Below, piece after piece: positions 37,274-46,202 of a DNA stretch of 64,000 bases. Both the position numbers and the translations under genes were made by a program. Within the stretch, counting starts at the first letter, position 1. Each line of letters starts with the position of its first letter. Under the pieces are notes generated by a model. It did no database searches. It was not told the DNA's origin and saw only the letters and a list, made by a program, of their open reading frames with translations. The stretch covers positions 1-64,000 of the forward strand of contig CAKNJR010000003.1 in the NCBI GenBank assembly GCA_930986425.1, in the 5' to 3' direction. Source of the stretch: an uncultured Clostridium sp. Lineage in GTDB: Bacteria; Bacillota; Clostridia; TANB77; CAG-508.

Positions 37274-37630
37274 ATGGCTAAAAATACAAATAGACTTGGT
37301 AGAGTAAATGAAGAATTGAAAAAAGAAATAAGCCAAGTTATAAATTATGAATTGAAAAATCCAGATGTAACTGGTATGATTAGCGTAACTAAGGTCAAGG
37401 TAACACCTGACCTTAAGTATGCTAAAGTTTATGTAAGTATTCTTAATCCTAAAAATTTAAGTAAAACTTTAAGTGGACTAAAAGAAAGTGCAGGTTTTAT
37501 TAGAAGTAGAGTTGCACAAACAGTAAATTTAAGAATTACACCAGAATTAGTATTCGAATATGACGATTCAATTGAATATGGGGAGAGAATTGATGCAATA
37601 CTTAAAGAATTAAAGAAGGATGAGAAATAA
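37274..37630 (+). CDS. rbfA: Ribosome-binding factor A
   Basis: KH-like protein of 118 aa that helps 16S rRNA 5'-end maturation. Recognised by RLGRVNEELKKEISQVINYELKNPDV and KYAKVYVSIL. It follows infB in the conserved order and precedes nrnA. ATG after AGAGGTTAGATACA. Cytosolic, ribosome-associated. Confidence 0.95.
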   Translation: MAKNTNRLGRVNEELKKEISQVINYELKNPDVTGMISVTKVKVTPDLKYAKVYVSILNPKNLSKTLSGLKESAGFIRSRVAQTVNLRITPELVFEYDDSIEYGERIDAILKELKKDEK

Positions 37631-37686
37631 TTTAAAAAAGTTATATGTTAGCAAAGATGAATTTGTTAACTGAGTAAGGAGATAAT

Positions 37687-38640
37687 ATGTCAACTTTAGA
37701 TGAAATATTAAAGGAAATAAAAAAAGCAAATGACATTGTAATATTAACACACAACAATCCTGATGGAGATGCAATAGGCTCAAGTTTAGCTGTATATATT
37801 GCATTAAAAGAAGCAGGAAAAAATGTAGAAGTAGTAATACCAAAAATGCCTAGAATTTATAATTTTTTACCATGTGCAGATGAAGTAAAAAAAGAAGCAA
37901 GTAAGCAAAGTTATGATTTAGCAATATCTTTAGACTGCGCAACAATTAAATTATTAAATGGATGGGCAAACTATTTTGAAGATGCAAAAACAAGAATTGT
38001 TATAGACCATCATAGCACAAATGATATGTATGGAGATTTAAACTATGTAGAATTAGGTTCTCCAGCTTGTGCACAAGTATTATATGTTCTATTTAATTAC
38101 TATAATATAGAAATAACACCAGAAATAGGAACATGCCTAATGACAGGTATAATAACAGACACAGGTGGATTCCAATACTCAGCAGTCTCAAAGGAAACTT
38201 TTGAAATAGCAGCAGAGCTTCTAGGTTCAGGAGTAAATATTTCAAAAATTTACAAAAGAGTATTTGCAACACATACAAAAGGAAATTTCGAATTAAGAAA
38301 AATAGCACTTCAAAGAATGGAATTCTTAGAAGATGGCAAAGTTGCATTTTCATACATAACCAAAAAAGATGAAGAAAAAGTAAATGCTGAAGATGGAGAT
38401 AATGAAGGCTTAGTTAATGAAGGTAGAAATATAGAAGGAGTAGAAGTATCTATATTCTTACGTGAAATAGACGAAGGAATGAGAGTTTCAGCAAGGTCTA
38501 ATGACTATGTCAATGTTTCAGATGTATGTTTGATGTTTGGTGGCGGTGGTCACGTACATGCAGCAGGTGCAACTATGCAAGGAACAGTAGAACAAATAAA
38601 AGAAAAATTGCTAAAAGAAGTTAAACTTCAATTAAAATAA
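37687..38640 (+). CDS. nrnA: DHH/DHHA1 phosphoesterase, NrnA type
   Basis: Nanornase and pAp phosphatase family, degrading very short RNA oligomers. Metal-binding motifs are THNNPDGDAIGSSLA, SLDCA, IDHHSTND and the C-terminal DHHA1 signature FGGGGHVHAAGAT. Length 317 aa is normal. A short acidic insert (NAEDGDNEGLVNEG) lies between the domains. Position between rbfA and truB is the conserved one in Firmicutes. ATG after AAGGAGATAAT. Confidence 0.94.
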   Translation: MSTLDEILKEIKKANDIVILTHNNPDGDAIGSSLAVYIALKEAGKNVEVVIPKMPRIYNFLPCADEVKKEASKQSYDLAISLDCATIKLLNGWANYFEDAKTRIVIDHHSTNDMYGDLNYVELGSPACAQVLYVLFNYYNIEITPEIGTCLMTGIITDTGGFQYSAVSKETFEIAAELLGSGVNISKIYKRVFATHTKGNFELRKIALQRMEFLEDGKVAFSYITKKDEEKVNAEDGDNEGLVNEGRNIEGVEVSIFLREIDEGMRVSARSNDYVNVSDVCLMFGGGGHVHAAGATMQGTVEQIKEKLLKEVKLQLK

Positions 38641-38644
38641 GTGA

Positions 38645-38767
38645 GTTGAAAAATAATTACAATTTTGGCGGTGTCAAGCTTCATTTGAAATTTAATCAAC
38701 GTACAGCTAAGTACGCCTCATAAATTTCAAATTTGCTTTCCTTGCCAAAATTTAATTCTTTTTCAAC
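38645..38767 (+). repeat. 123-bp imperfect palindrome between nrnA and truB
   Basis: The outer arms GTTGAAAAATAATTAC... and ...AATTCTTTTTCAAC, then ATTTTGGC/GCCAAAAT, then TTTGAAATTTA/TAAATTTCAAA pair across a centre with GTAC-agctaa-GTAC. The whole block could fold into one long hairpin with internal loops. It may be a miniature mobile element or a structured RNA before truB. Only one copy is seen in the window. Confidence 0.7.
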
Positions 38768-38796
38768 TATTTTTATATAAAGAGGGATATTATAAA

Positions 38797-39609
38797 ATGA
38801 ATGGCGTAATAGTAGTAGATAAAGCAAAAGGCAATACATCATTTGACGAAATTAGAAAAATAAGAAAAGAATACAACATAAAAAAAGTGGGACATACAGG
38901 AACATTAGACCCAATGGCAACAGGAGTTCTTACTATACTTGTTGGAGAAGCTACCAAATTGTCAGATTATCTAATGAACCATGATAAAGAATATGTTGCA
39001 ACATTGAGCTTAGGCGAAAAAAGAGATACTGGAGATAGTGAAGGAAAAATTATCGAAACTAAAAAAGTTCCTGTCCTTAGTGAAAAAAATGTTAAAGAAA
39101 CCTTAAAGTCATTTGAAGGAGAAATTAGTCAAATTCCACCAAAATATTCAGCAATAAAAGTTAATGGAAAAAAGCTCTATGAATATGCGAGAAGCGGAGA
39201 AGAAATCGAAATAAAACCAAGAAAAGTTAACATTTTTGAAATTAACTTGATAGAAATAAAAGAAAACAATATAACATTTAAAGTACACTGTTCTAAAGGA
39301 ACATATATTAGAACTTTATGTGAAGACATTGCCGAAAAACTAGGCACAGTAGGATATATGAGTAGCCTAAGAAGGACCAGAGTTGGAAACTTTACTTTAG
39401 ATGATGTAGGAAAGATAATATCTATTGAAGAAACACTAAAAAATGAGCCAGAATATAAATTGAAAAGCAAAGAATTAAATAAATTTATGAATGGTGTAAA
39501 AATAATAACTAACTTAAAAGATGGACTAGTTAGAGTATATGATAAAGATAAATTCATTGGCATAGGTGAGATAAAAAATAAAGAATTAAAAAGAAAAATT
39601 GTTGTCTAA
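38797..39609 (+). CDS. truB: tRNA pseudouridine-55 synthase
   Basis: Modifies U55 in the T loop of tRNAs. The catalytic Asp is in GHTGTLDPMATGVL at about 33-46; KYSAIKVNGKKLYEYAR and CSKGTYIRTLCEDI are also diagnostic. Length 270 aa. The usual ribF does not follow. ATG after AGAGGGATATTATAAA, downstream of the large palindrome. Confidence 0.95.
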   Translation: MNGVIVVDKAKGNTSFDEIRKIRKEYNIKKVGHTGTLDPMATGVLTILVGEATKLSDYLMNHDKEYVATLSLGEKRDTGDSEGKIIETKKVPVLSEKNVKETLKSFEGEISQIPPKYSAIKVNGKKLYEYARSGEEIEIKPRKVNIFEINLIEIKENNITFKVHCSKGTYIRTLCEDIAEKLGTVGYMSSLRRTRVGNFTLDDVGKIISIEETLKNEPEYKLKSKELNKFMNGVKIITNLKDGLVRVYDKDKFIGIGEIKNKELKRKIVV

Positions 39610-39649
39610 TAGGTTTTTTATAAAAAATAGCCCAAAATTAGGCAAAAAT

Positions 39650-39850
39650 AAAAAATACCCCACATTAGCCGTAAGATGAGAGAAATTTTAAGAGCCTGTT
39701 TTCACAGGTGGGTGTCTTGTTGAATGCTCCTGGGTTTCTTACTTAAAAAGCAAGCATACACGCCACATTCAAAGGCGGACTCCCTTTAATCTAATTTGTT
39801 GGTTCTAAAATTCCAGTCTACACGCACTACGCAGGGAATATTTATTTTGT
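39650..39850 (+). ncRNA. Candidate structured RNA, possibly 6S RNA (SsrS)
   Basis: The 340-nt gap after truB holds no open frame but is unusually GC-rich and structured: CCTG-ttttca-CAGG hairpin, GGTGTCTTG paired with CAAGCATACACGCC, and a possible closing helix AATACCCC / GGGAATATT. A long irregular rod closed by its ends is the 6S RNA layout, and the CTCCTGGGTTTCTTACT segment recalls Clostridia 6S sequences. I could not test this against a covariance model, so the family is a guess. The presence of a structured RNA is more certain. Confidence 0.5.
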
Positions 39851-39950
39851 ATATATAGAATATCATATTAAAGAAAAAAAAGCAATAGAAATATCGTAAC
39901 CATTGAAATTATTTATACATTGTGATATAAAATAATTGGAGGAAAAACAT

Positions 39951-40796
39951 ATGAAAAAGAAATCTTTAATAATTGATGAAAAAAGTAGAAAAAGAAATAA
40001 GCTTATAGCTAAATTAATTGTGACACTAATACTTGTCGTGCTATGTACAGTTACAATAATAGATATTATTACCATATATAAAATAAATGATAGCTTTTCT
40101 GATAGCATAGATGAAATTGCAAGACTAAATTCAAAAACAGTATTTAGCATAGATAGAATTTATTTATATAGCAGTGCAGATGCAACAAGTAATGAAACAA
40201 CAAAACCAGTGTGGGATTTAAACATTTTTCAATTCACAGATATAGCACTATATATAAATAATAGAGCAGATGAAGGCGTGACATATGAAAATACAATTAA
40301 AGAATTAACAATAGATAATGTAAAATTTAACAATATACAAAGTGGAACACCTGCTTTATATTACAAAAATGTAAATGACTTTGCAAAATTAACTAATTCA
40401 GAAGAAAATAAAATAGGAGATTCTTTAGAATTTAATGTAATTAATTCTGGAGAGGCAGATTACAGCACGCCTGTAATATATAGTAATTGCCAAAATCCTA
40501 TAACATTAGAATATGTAAATACAGGAATGAAGGAAAACACTATAATATCAGATATTTCAACACCTTTAACATATGATGGTAGTTTACTAAGAAAATCAGG
40601 AATTTTGATTAGCCAAATAGAGTGTACGCTTTCATTTAGAATTACAATTATAAATAATTACAATCAAAAATATGTTGCCACTGTATATATAGATATACCA
40701 TTAGAGGACAGTTTAAATAATACAAGCATTTATGATGGAAAAATAATTAGAAACTTGGAAAACACTAATTTAGTTAAATTTGTAAGAGTTGAGTAA
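39951..40796 (+). CDS. Membrane-anchored exported protein, unknown
   Basis: A 281-aa protein with a basic N-terminus and one membrane helix (about 20-42, IVTLILVVLCTVTIIDII). The rest is an extracellular-type domain, rich in Asn/Thr and beta-forming stretches. GGAGG lies 9 nt before the ATG at 39951; a TTG at 39936 in the same frame overlaps the ribosome-binding site and is not the start. prmC follows by 18 nt, so the genes may be co-transcribed. I do not recognise the family. Confidence 0.75.
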   Translation: MKKKSLIIDEKSRKRNKLIAKLIVTLILVVLCTVTIIDIITIYKINDSFSDSIDEIARLNSKTVFSIDRIYLYSSADATSNETTKPVWDLNIFQFTDIALYINNRADEGVTYENTIKELTIDNVKFNNIQSGTPALYYKNVNDFAKLTNSEENKIGDSLEFNVINSGEADYSTPVIYSNCQNPITLEYVNTGMKENTIISDISTPLTYDGSLLRKSGILISQIECTLSFRITIINNYNQKYVATVYIDIPLEDSLNNTSIYDGKIIRNLENTNLVKFVRVE

Positions 40797-40814
40797 GAGA
40801 CGAAAGGAATAAAA

Positions 40815-41642
40815 ATGACAATAAAACAAGCATTAAATTTGGCAAGACAAAATTTAGACAGCATAGATGCAAAAGTTTTGTTAAAATTTATCTTAAAAAA
40901 AGATAATACATACATAATTGCAAATGCCAATAAAGAAATGTCAAGAGACGAAGAAAATGAACTTCAAGAATCAATCCAAAAGATAAAAGATGGTTTCCCA
41001 TTGCAATATATAACACACAATCAAGAATTTATGGGAATTAATTTTGAAGTAAATCAAAATGTATTAATCCCTCAACCAGATACTGAAATACTTGTAGAAA
41101 ATACTATTAGACTAGTTTTAGAAAATGAGTCTTTAGAAAATCAAGAAAATAGTAAAAAAACAATGCAAATACTTGATTTGTGCACTGGAAGCGGAGCAAT
41201 TGCTGTCTCACTTAAAAAATATTTACCAGACGTTAAAATATTTGCATCAGATATTAGTGAAAAAGCTTTAGAGGTAGCTAAGAAAAATGCAAAGAATAAT
41301 AATGTAGAAATAGAATTTATAAAATCTGATATGTTTGAAAATATACATGAAAAATTTGACATAATAGTATCTAATCCACCATATATAAAATCAGAAGAAA
41401 TAGAAAAACTATCTAAAGAGGTTCAAAATGAGCCTAAGTTGGCATTAGATGGTGGCAAAGATGGACTTAAGTTCTATAAAATAATTTCAAAAGAAATAAA
41501 AAACTATTTAAAAGAAAATGGAACTTTACTAATGGAAATTGGCTATGATGAAGCAAATGAAGTAATGAAATTATTTGAAAACTCAACCTGCATAAAAGAC
41601 TATGCAAATAATGACAGAGTAATAGTATGGAATAGAGGATAG
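40815..41642 (+). CDS. prmC: Peptide chain release factor glutamine methyltransferase
   Basis: Methylates the Gln of the GGQ motif in RF1/RF2. It carries the SAM-binding LDLCTGSGAIAVSL and the catalytic NPPYIKSEEI. N-terminal helical domain is present. Length 275 aa is normal. prfA is not adjacent; whiA follows after 5 nt. Confidence 0.94.
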   Translation: MTIKQALNLARQNLDSIDAKVLLKFILKKDNTYIIANANKEMSRDEENELQESIQKIKDGFPLQYITHNQEFMGINFEVNQNVLIPQPDTEILVENTIRLVLENESLENQENSKKTMQILDLCTGSGAIAVSLKKYLPDVKIFASDISEKALEVAKKNAKNNNVEIEFIKSDMFENIHEKFDIIVSNPPYIKSEEIEKLSKEVQNEPKLALDGGKDGLKFYKIISKEIKNYLKENGTLLMEIGYDEANEVMKLFENSTCIKDYANNDRVIVWNRG

Positions 41643-41647
41643 AAATT

Positions 41648-42481
41648 ATGGAATCATTCTCAAGAAAAGTTAAAGAAGAATTAAGTAAATTAAATAATTT
41701 GTCTAATAAAGACCTTGTAAAATGTGAATTACAAGGTTATTTGTTAACAGCGAATTCAAATAAATTCACAACAGAAAATGAATATAATATAAATAGATTT
41801 AGCAAGCTATTAAGCAATAGTGGGTTAGAAGACTTTAAAATTGAAATGCAAGGAAATAAATTTTGTATTACAACAAAAAAGAAAATAGAATTAAACCAAG
41901 AAATAAGTGATATAGAAGAAGCAAAAGCAATTGTAAGAGGTAGCTTTATGGGAGCAGGCTCTATTAGTAATCCCAAAAGTAAATATCATCTTGAAATAGT
42001 ATTTCAAGATGAAGAAAACGCTTTAAAAGTAAATCACATACTAAATCATTTTAATATAAATAGTAAAGTTTTGCAAAGGGCTAAAAACTACATTGTATAT
42101 ATAAAAGATGGAGAAGAAATATCAAACTTTTTAGCTTTTATAGGGGCAAATAGTAGTGTTTTAAAATTTGAAGAAAATAGAGTTATAAGAGATGTAAGAA
42201 ATAATGTAAATAGAATAGTTAATTGCGAAACAGCAAATTTAAATAAGGTCATTCAAACAGCAGTAAAACAAATTGAAGACATTAAATTAATCAAAAAAAA
42301 TAATAAATTTAAAGATTTGAAAGAAGGAGAAAGAGAGCTAGCTGAACTAAGATTGAAAAATCCAGAAGCATCTTTAAATGAACTTGGAAAAATGCTTGAA
42401 AAACCAATAAGTAAATCAGGGGTAAACCATAGAATGAAAGCTATTGAAAATATGGCAGAAGATATTAGGAGAAATCAATGA
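41648..42481 (+). CDS. whiA: DNA-binding protein WhiA
   Basis: Sporulation/cell-division regulator family with a degenerate LAGLIDADG homing-endonuclease fold and C-terminal helix-turn-helix. It starts MESFSRKVKEELSKL as usual; GSFMGAGSISNPKSKYHLEI belongs to the LAGLIDADG part, and the HTH is in LAELRLKNPEASLNELGKML. Length 277 aa is normal. It ends with a four-base ATGA overlap with hemW. Normally whiA sits beside yvcK; here they are separated. Confidence 0.94.
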   Translation: MESFSRKVKEELSKLNNLSNKDLVKCELQGYLLTANSNKFTTENEYNINRFSKLLSNSGLEDFKIEMQGNKFCITTKKKIELNQEISDIEEAKAIVRGSFMGAGSISNPKSKYHLEIVFQDEENALKVNHILNHFNINSKVLQRAKNYIVYIKDGEEISNFLAFIGANSSVLKFEENRVIRDVRNNVNRIVNCETANLNKVIQTAVKQIEDIKLIKKNNKFKDLKEGERELAELRLKNPEASLNELGKMLEKPISKSGVNHRMKAIENMAEDIRRNQ

Positions 42482-43617
42482 AAGAACTAGGAATTTACAT
42501 TCACATTCCATTTTGCAAAAGCAAATGCTTATATTGCGATTTTAATTCATATGCGAATAAAGATTCTTGTATAGATGGATATATAAAATCTGTAAAAAGA
42601 GAAATTGAAAGATATGCACAGGGAAATAAAAACGTACTAGTGAAAACTATATATATTGGTGGAGGTACACCATCATATATAAAAGAAAAATATATAAAAG
42701 AATTAATTGAAACCATAAAGAAAAATTTTGAAATATTTTCAAATGCAGAAATAACAATAGAAGTAAATCCTGGAACAGTAAATAGAAGAAAGTTAGAATG
42801 TTACTATAAAGCTGGAATAAATAGGCTAAGCATAGGCCTGCAAAGTGCAAATGATAAATTATTAAAATTAATAGGAAGAGTTCATGATTTCGAAGACTTT
42901 TTGGAAACAGTAAAATTAGCTAACACAGTTGGATTTACAAATATAAATGCTGACTGTATGATTGGACTTCCAAATCAAACCATATATGATGTAGAAGAAA
43001 CTATAAACACTTTAATTAACTTACGATTAACCCATGTTTCAGTATACTCACTAATAGTAGAACCGGGAACTCCACTAGAAAAAAAGATTGATTCAGGAGA
43101 ATTAAAATTGCCAGATGAAGAAATAGAAAGATATATGTATTGGTTTGCAAAGAGAAAACTTGAAGAAAACGGATACTTACACTATGAAATATCTAACTTT
43201 GCAAGACCAATGTTTAGGTCAAGACATAATATGGATTGCTGGAATCAAAAAGAATATAAAGGATTTGGAGTTTCTGCAAGCTCATATGAAAACAGAGTTA
43301 GATATACTAATATATCTAATATAGAGCAATATATAAAAAATATAGAAGAAGAAAAATTCGAAGAAAACTATATTGTTGAAGAAAAACAAGATAGAGAAGC
43401 AATGATGAAAGAATACATGCTTTTAGGTCTTAGAAAAATTACTGGAGTAAGCATTAGTGAATTTAGAAAAAAGTTTGGCACAATTCCAGCATTTAAGTAT
43501 AATAAGGAAATTACGAAACTGACAGAAGAAGGTTTAATAGAATCAAACGGACTTAGTATTAGACTAACAAAAAAAGGACTAGACTTAGCAAATTTGGTTT
43601 GGGAAGAATTTGTGTAA
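42478..43617 (+). CDS. hemW: HemW-like radical SAM protein
   Basis: Radical SAM enzyme family related to coproporphyrinogen III oxidase and thought to act in heme delivery. The cluster motif is IPFCKSKCLYCDF (CxxxCxxC) at about 9-20, then YIGGGTPSYI and SIGLQSANDKLLKLIGR. The C-terminal HemN-type domain is present. Length 379 aa. ATG overlaps the whiA stop, implying coupling. Confidence 0.92.
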   Translation: MKELGIYIHIPFCKSKCLYCDFNSYANKDSCIDGYIKSVKREIERYAQGNKNVLVKTIYIGGGTPSYIKEKYIKELIETIKKNFEIFSNAEITIEVNPGTVNRRKLECYYKAGINRLSIGLQSANDKLLKLIGRVHDFEDFLETVKLANTVGFTNINADCMIGLPNQTIYDVEETINTLINLRLTHVSVYSLIVEPGTPLEKKIDSGELKLPDEEIERYMYWFAKRKLEENGYLHYEISNFARPMFRSRHNMDCWNQKEYKGFGVSASSYENRVRYTNISNIEQYIKNIEEEKFEENYIVEEKQDREAMMKEYMLLGLRKITGVSISEFRKKFGTIPAFKYNKEITKLTEEGLIESNGLSIRLTKKGLDLANLVWEEFV

Positions 43618-43670
43618 TTTTGTAACAAAAATGTAATATAATGGGGATTTATGTTAAACAAAAAAACTGC

Positions 43671-43700
43671 TTGACAAACATATAAAACATAGTGTATAAT
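43671..43700 (+). promoter_or_regulatory. rplU promoter
   Basis: TTGACA (43671-43676), 18 nt, TATAAT (43695-43700). Confidence 0.8.
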
Positions 43701-43707
43701 ATATATC

Positions 43708-43800
43708 TGTAAACCGCCTAAGTCGGGTAGCTAAATTCTAGCAGGTAGCTAGATACCTTGCATTTATGCTTAGCGAGTATGAGAACGGAGGAGGTGCTAA
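43708..43800 (+). promoter_or_regulatory. Ribosomal protein L21 leader
   Basis: The 5' UTR contains ACCGCCTAAGTCGGGTAGCTA...TAGCAGGTAGCTA and ends with GAGGAGGTGCTAAGAGCC, the layout of the Firmicute L21 leader. It probably binds L21 and represses the operon. The ribosome-binding GGAGGAGG is part of the structure. Confidence 0.75.
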
Positions 43801-43807
43801 GAGCCCT

Positions 43808-44125
43808 ATGTACGCAATAATAGAAAGTTGTGGAAAACAATACAAAGTATCAGAAGGAGATGTAGTTTACTTCGAAAAATTAGATACAGAAGAAGGAAAA
43901 AAAGTTACATTTGATAACGTAGTACTTGTATCTGATGACAAAAACGTAAAAGTTGGAACTCCTTATGTAAAAGGTTGTAAAGTTGAAGGAACTGTAGTAG
44001 CTCATGGTAAAGGAAAGAAAATAATCGTTTACAAATACAAAGCAAAGAAAAACTACAGAAGAACACAAGGACATAGACAACCATATACTAAGGTTGAAAT
44101 AAAATCAATCAAAGTAGCTGAATAA
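43808..44125 (+). CDS. rplU: 50S ribosomal protein L21
   Basis: A 105-aa protein beginning [18 protein letters not shown], with the C-terminal [22 protein letters not shown]. The reading frame extends 14 codons upstream into the leader, but homology and the leader place the start at 43808. It is followed by rpmA without the prp/ysxB gene usually found between them in Firmicutes. Confidence 0.97.
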   Translation: MYAIIESCGKQYKVSEGDVVYFEKLDTEEGKKVTFDNVVLVSDDKNVKVGTPYVKGCKVEGTVVAHGKGKKIIVYKYKAKKNYRRTQGHRQPYTKVEIKSIKVAE

Positions 44126-44210
44126 TTTTGAATTAAGAATTTTATTAAATGGCAAAACGAACTTAGCCATTAAAAACTAAAAATCAGATTTTAAAGGTAG
44201 GTGAGAACAC

Positions 44211-44552
44211 ATGGCACATCATAAAGGTCAAGGTAGTACCGATAACGGAAGAGATAGCGAGTCAAAGAGATTAGGTATAAAGAGAGCTGATGGTCAATTA
44301 GTAAATGCAGGAAACATTTTATTCAGACAAAGAGGAACAAAAATGCATCCAGGAACTAATGTTGGAATCGGAAGCGATGACACTTTATATGCAAAAATTA
44401 CCGGTATAATGAAAGTTGAAAGATTAGGAAAAGATAAAAAGAAAATAAGCGTTTATCCTGAAGCACAGGTAAAAGCTGCTAAAGTTGAAAAAAATGAAAA
44501 ACCAGCTAAAGAAGCAAAAACTTCAAAAGCTAAAACAGCAAAAAAAGCTTAG
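44211..44552 (+). CDS. rpmA: 50S ribosomal protein L27
   Basis: A 113-aa protein starting [22 protein letters not shown], i.e. directly with the mature form. Most Firmicute L27 have an N-terminal extension cut by the Prp protease encoded between rplU and rpmA; both extension and protease gene are missing here. The C-terminus has a Lys/Ala extension of about 25 residues. GTAGGTGAG before the ATG. Confidence 0.96.
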   Translation: MAHHKGQGSTDNGRDSESKRLGIKRADGQLVNAGNILFRQRGTKMHPGTNVGIGSDDTLYAKITGIMKVERLGKDKKKISVYPEAQVKAAKVEKNEKPAKEAKTSKAKTAKKA

Positions 44553-44585
44553 TAATTTCCTAAATAAAAAATTATATTAAATAAT

Positions 44586-44622
44586 AAAAATAGAAGCATG
44601 GAAACATAGCTTCTATTTTTTT
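44586..44622 (+). terminator. Terminator after rpmA
   Basis: AAAATAGAAGC / GCTTCTATTTT stem followed by TTTGC. Confidence 0.85.
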
Positions 44623-44724
44623 GCAATGTTCGTCATTTGTAATAAATATGTAATATAAAATTTGTTGAAAAGTTGTATAAGATATTATATAATAATACAA
44701 AATAATAACTAATGAAGGTTTTAT

Positions 44725-46116
44725 ATGAAAAAGATAGATATAGAAAAGTATAGAAAGAAAAAAGAAGAATATGATAAAAAAATACTTGAGTTAGACTATA
44801 AAGTTGTCGAAAAGTCAGTTCAACTATACAATGCGAAAAGTGCTAACAATGAAGAGCTAAGAGACAATAGAAAAGTAGAAGACTTAAGTTATGAAATAAA
44901 TAAATTAGAAGAAGAAAAGAAAAAACAAACCGAAACAATATGGAATAACATAAAAGAATTAAAAAGTGAAACAAAAAACATTATAGAAACTAAACTAAAG
45001 CAAGGACAAAACACAGATAAAGAACAATTAATTACCTCATTATTTATTATAAACAAAATAACAGATGTATATTTTAACATAGATGAATTGCAAAATTTAT
45101 TATACTTATTTGACACAGACGTAAATAGTGAAAACCCACAATATATCAGTTCAGAAAAAACAAATCAATATATAAATTCTCAAAACGTAACCATAGCAAA
45201 TAATTTACAACCTAATATCATACATGGAAATAATATTCCAAGCGCAAACTATAAAACAAAAGTCTTTGACATTAAAGAAGAGCGAATTATAGATTTTGAA
45301 AACCTATTAAATGTTATAAATGAATTATCAGAAAATTATAGGAGAGATGTAAGTAATTCACTAGATAGATTTATAAACAATTATAATCTTGTCAATAATT
45401 CAGAATACTTAAAAGTAGATTTTGATAATATAACTAATAATTATAATGAAATATATAAATCAAATCTAGCCAAATTTCAAAAAGATGAAAACATAGAAAA
45501 CTTAAAAAATAGAATAAAAAAGTCAAGCGAAAATGAAAACGACATAAACAAAAAGATTCAAGACAATAATTTGCAAATTCAAGATAAAGAAAGAAAAATA
45601 CAAGAACTACAAAATGTATATTTTGTAAGCGGATATGCAAAAAAAATCTTAGCACAAGTAATAGAAGGCGAAGCAAATATAGAAAACACTATTTTAAATA
45701 AAGAAGAAAAGCCAGATGATACATTTAATAAAATAAAAGATTTAGCATATAATAAAAGACTAAAACATATTGTAAATGTAAGCAATTGGACAAAAGGTTT
45801 AGAAGAAAAATTAAATAATTATAAATTAAAAGAAAATGATTTTCAATTTGTAATTTACTTAATTAGACAAACTCAGAATATATGCAATGCAAATTTTGAA
45901 CAAGTTGCAAATTTAATAATACAATTATGTGATATAAATATACAATTAGAAGCAGTAGAAACTGTAGAAAAAAGCAAAAATAAAAAATTACAAAATTATA
46001 TAAATACAAATAATATCTTATCTCAAGGAATAGATGCCATAAAGAGAAAATATTCAAGAATACCTTTTATAGGCAGAAAAGTAGGAGAGATATTAAATGC
46101 AAAAATGTTAAATTAA
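44725..46116 (+). CDS. Long coiled-coil protein, unknown
   Basis: A 463-aa protein rich in Lys, Glu and Asn with heptad-like coiled-coil stretches at about 1-90 and 250-300. There is no signal peptide or membrane helix, and I do not recognise a family. The C-terminal part (KRKYSRIPFIGRKVGEIL) is basic. It stands alone between two terminators. A structural or cytoskeletal-type role is possible but only a guess. Confidence 0.7.
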   Translation: MKKIDIEKYRKKKEEYDKKILELDYKVVEKSVQLYNAKSANNEELRDNRKVEDLSYEINKLEEEKKKQTETIWNNIKELKSETKNIIETKLKQGQNTDKEQLITSLFIINKITDVYFNIDELQNLLYLFDTDVNSENPQYISSEKTNQYINSQNVTIANNLQPNIIHGNNIPSANYKTKVFDIKEERIIDFENLLNVINELSENYRRDVSNSLDRFINNYNLVNNSEYLKVDFDNITNNYNEIYKSNLAKFQKDENIENLKNRIKKSSENENDINKKIQDNNLQIQDKERKIQELQNVYFVSGYAKKILAQVIEGEANIENTILNKEEKPDDTFNKIKDLAYNKRLKHIVNVSNWTKGLEEKLNNYKLKENDFQFVIYLIRQTQNICNANFEQVANLIIQLCDINIQLEAVETVEKSKNKKLQNYINTNNILSQGIDAIKRKYSRIPFIGRKVGEILNAKMLN

Positions 46117-46157
46117 AAATATAAAACTCATTATGAAAATATGTAAAATTTAATAAG

Positions 46158-46202
46158 CACCTTTATGTTAGGGTTTAAATACTAACATAAAGGTGTTTTT
46201 TA
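46158..46202 (+). terminator. Terminator between the coiled-coil gene and the U32 peptidase gene
   Basis: Perfect 14-bp arms CACCTTTATGTTAG / CTAACATAAAGGTG with a ten-base loop and TTTTTT. It lies between convergent genes. Confidence 0.9.
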
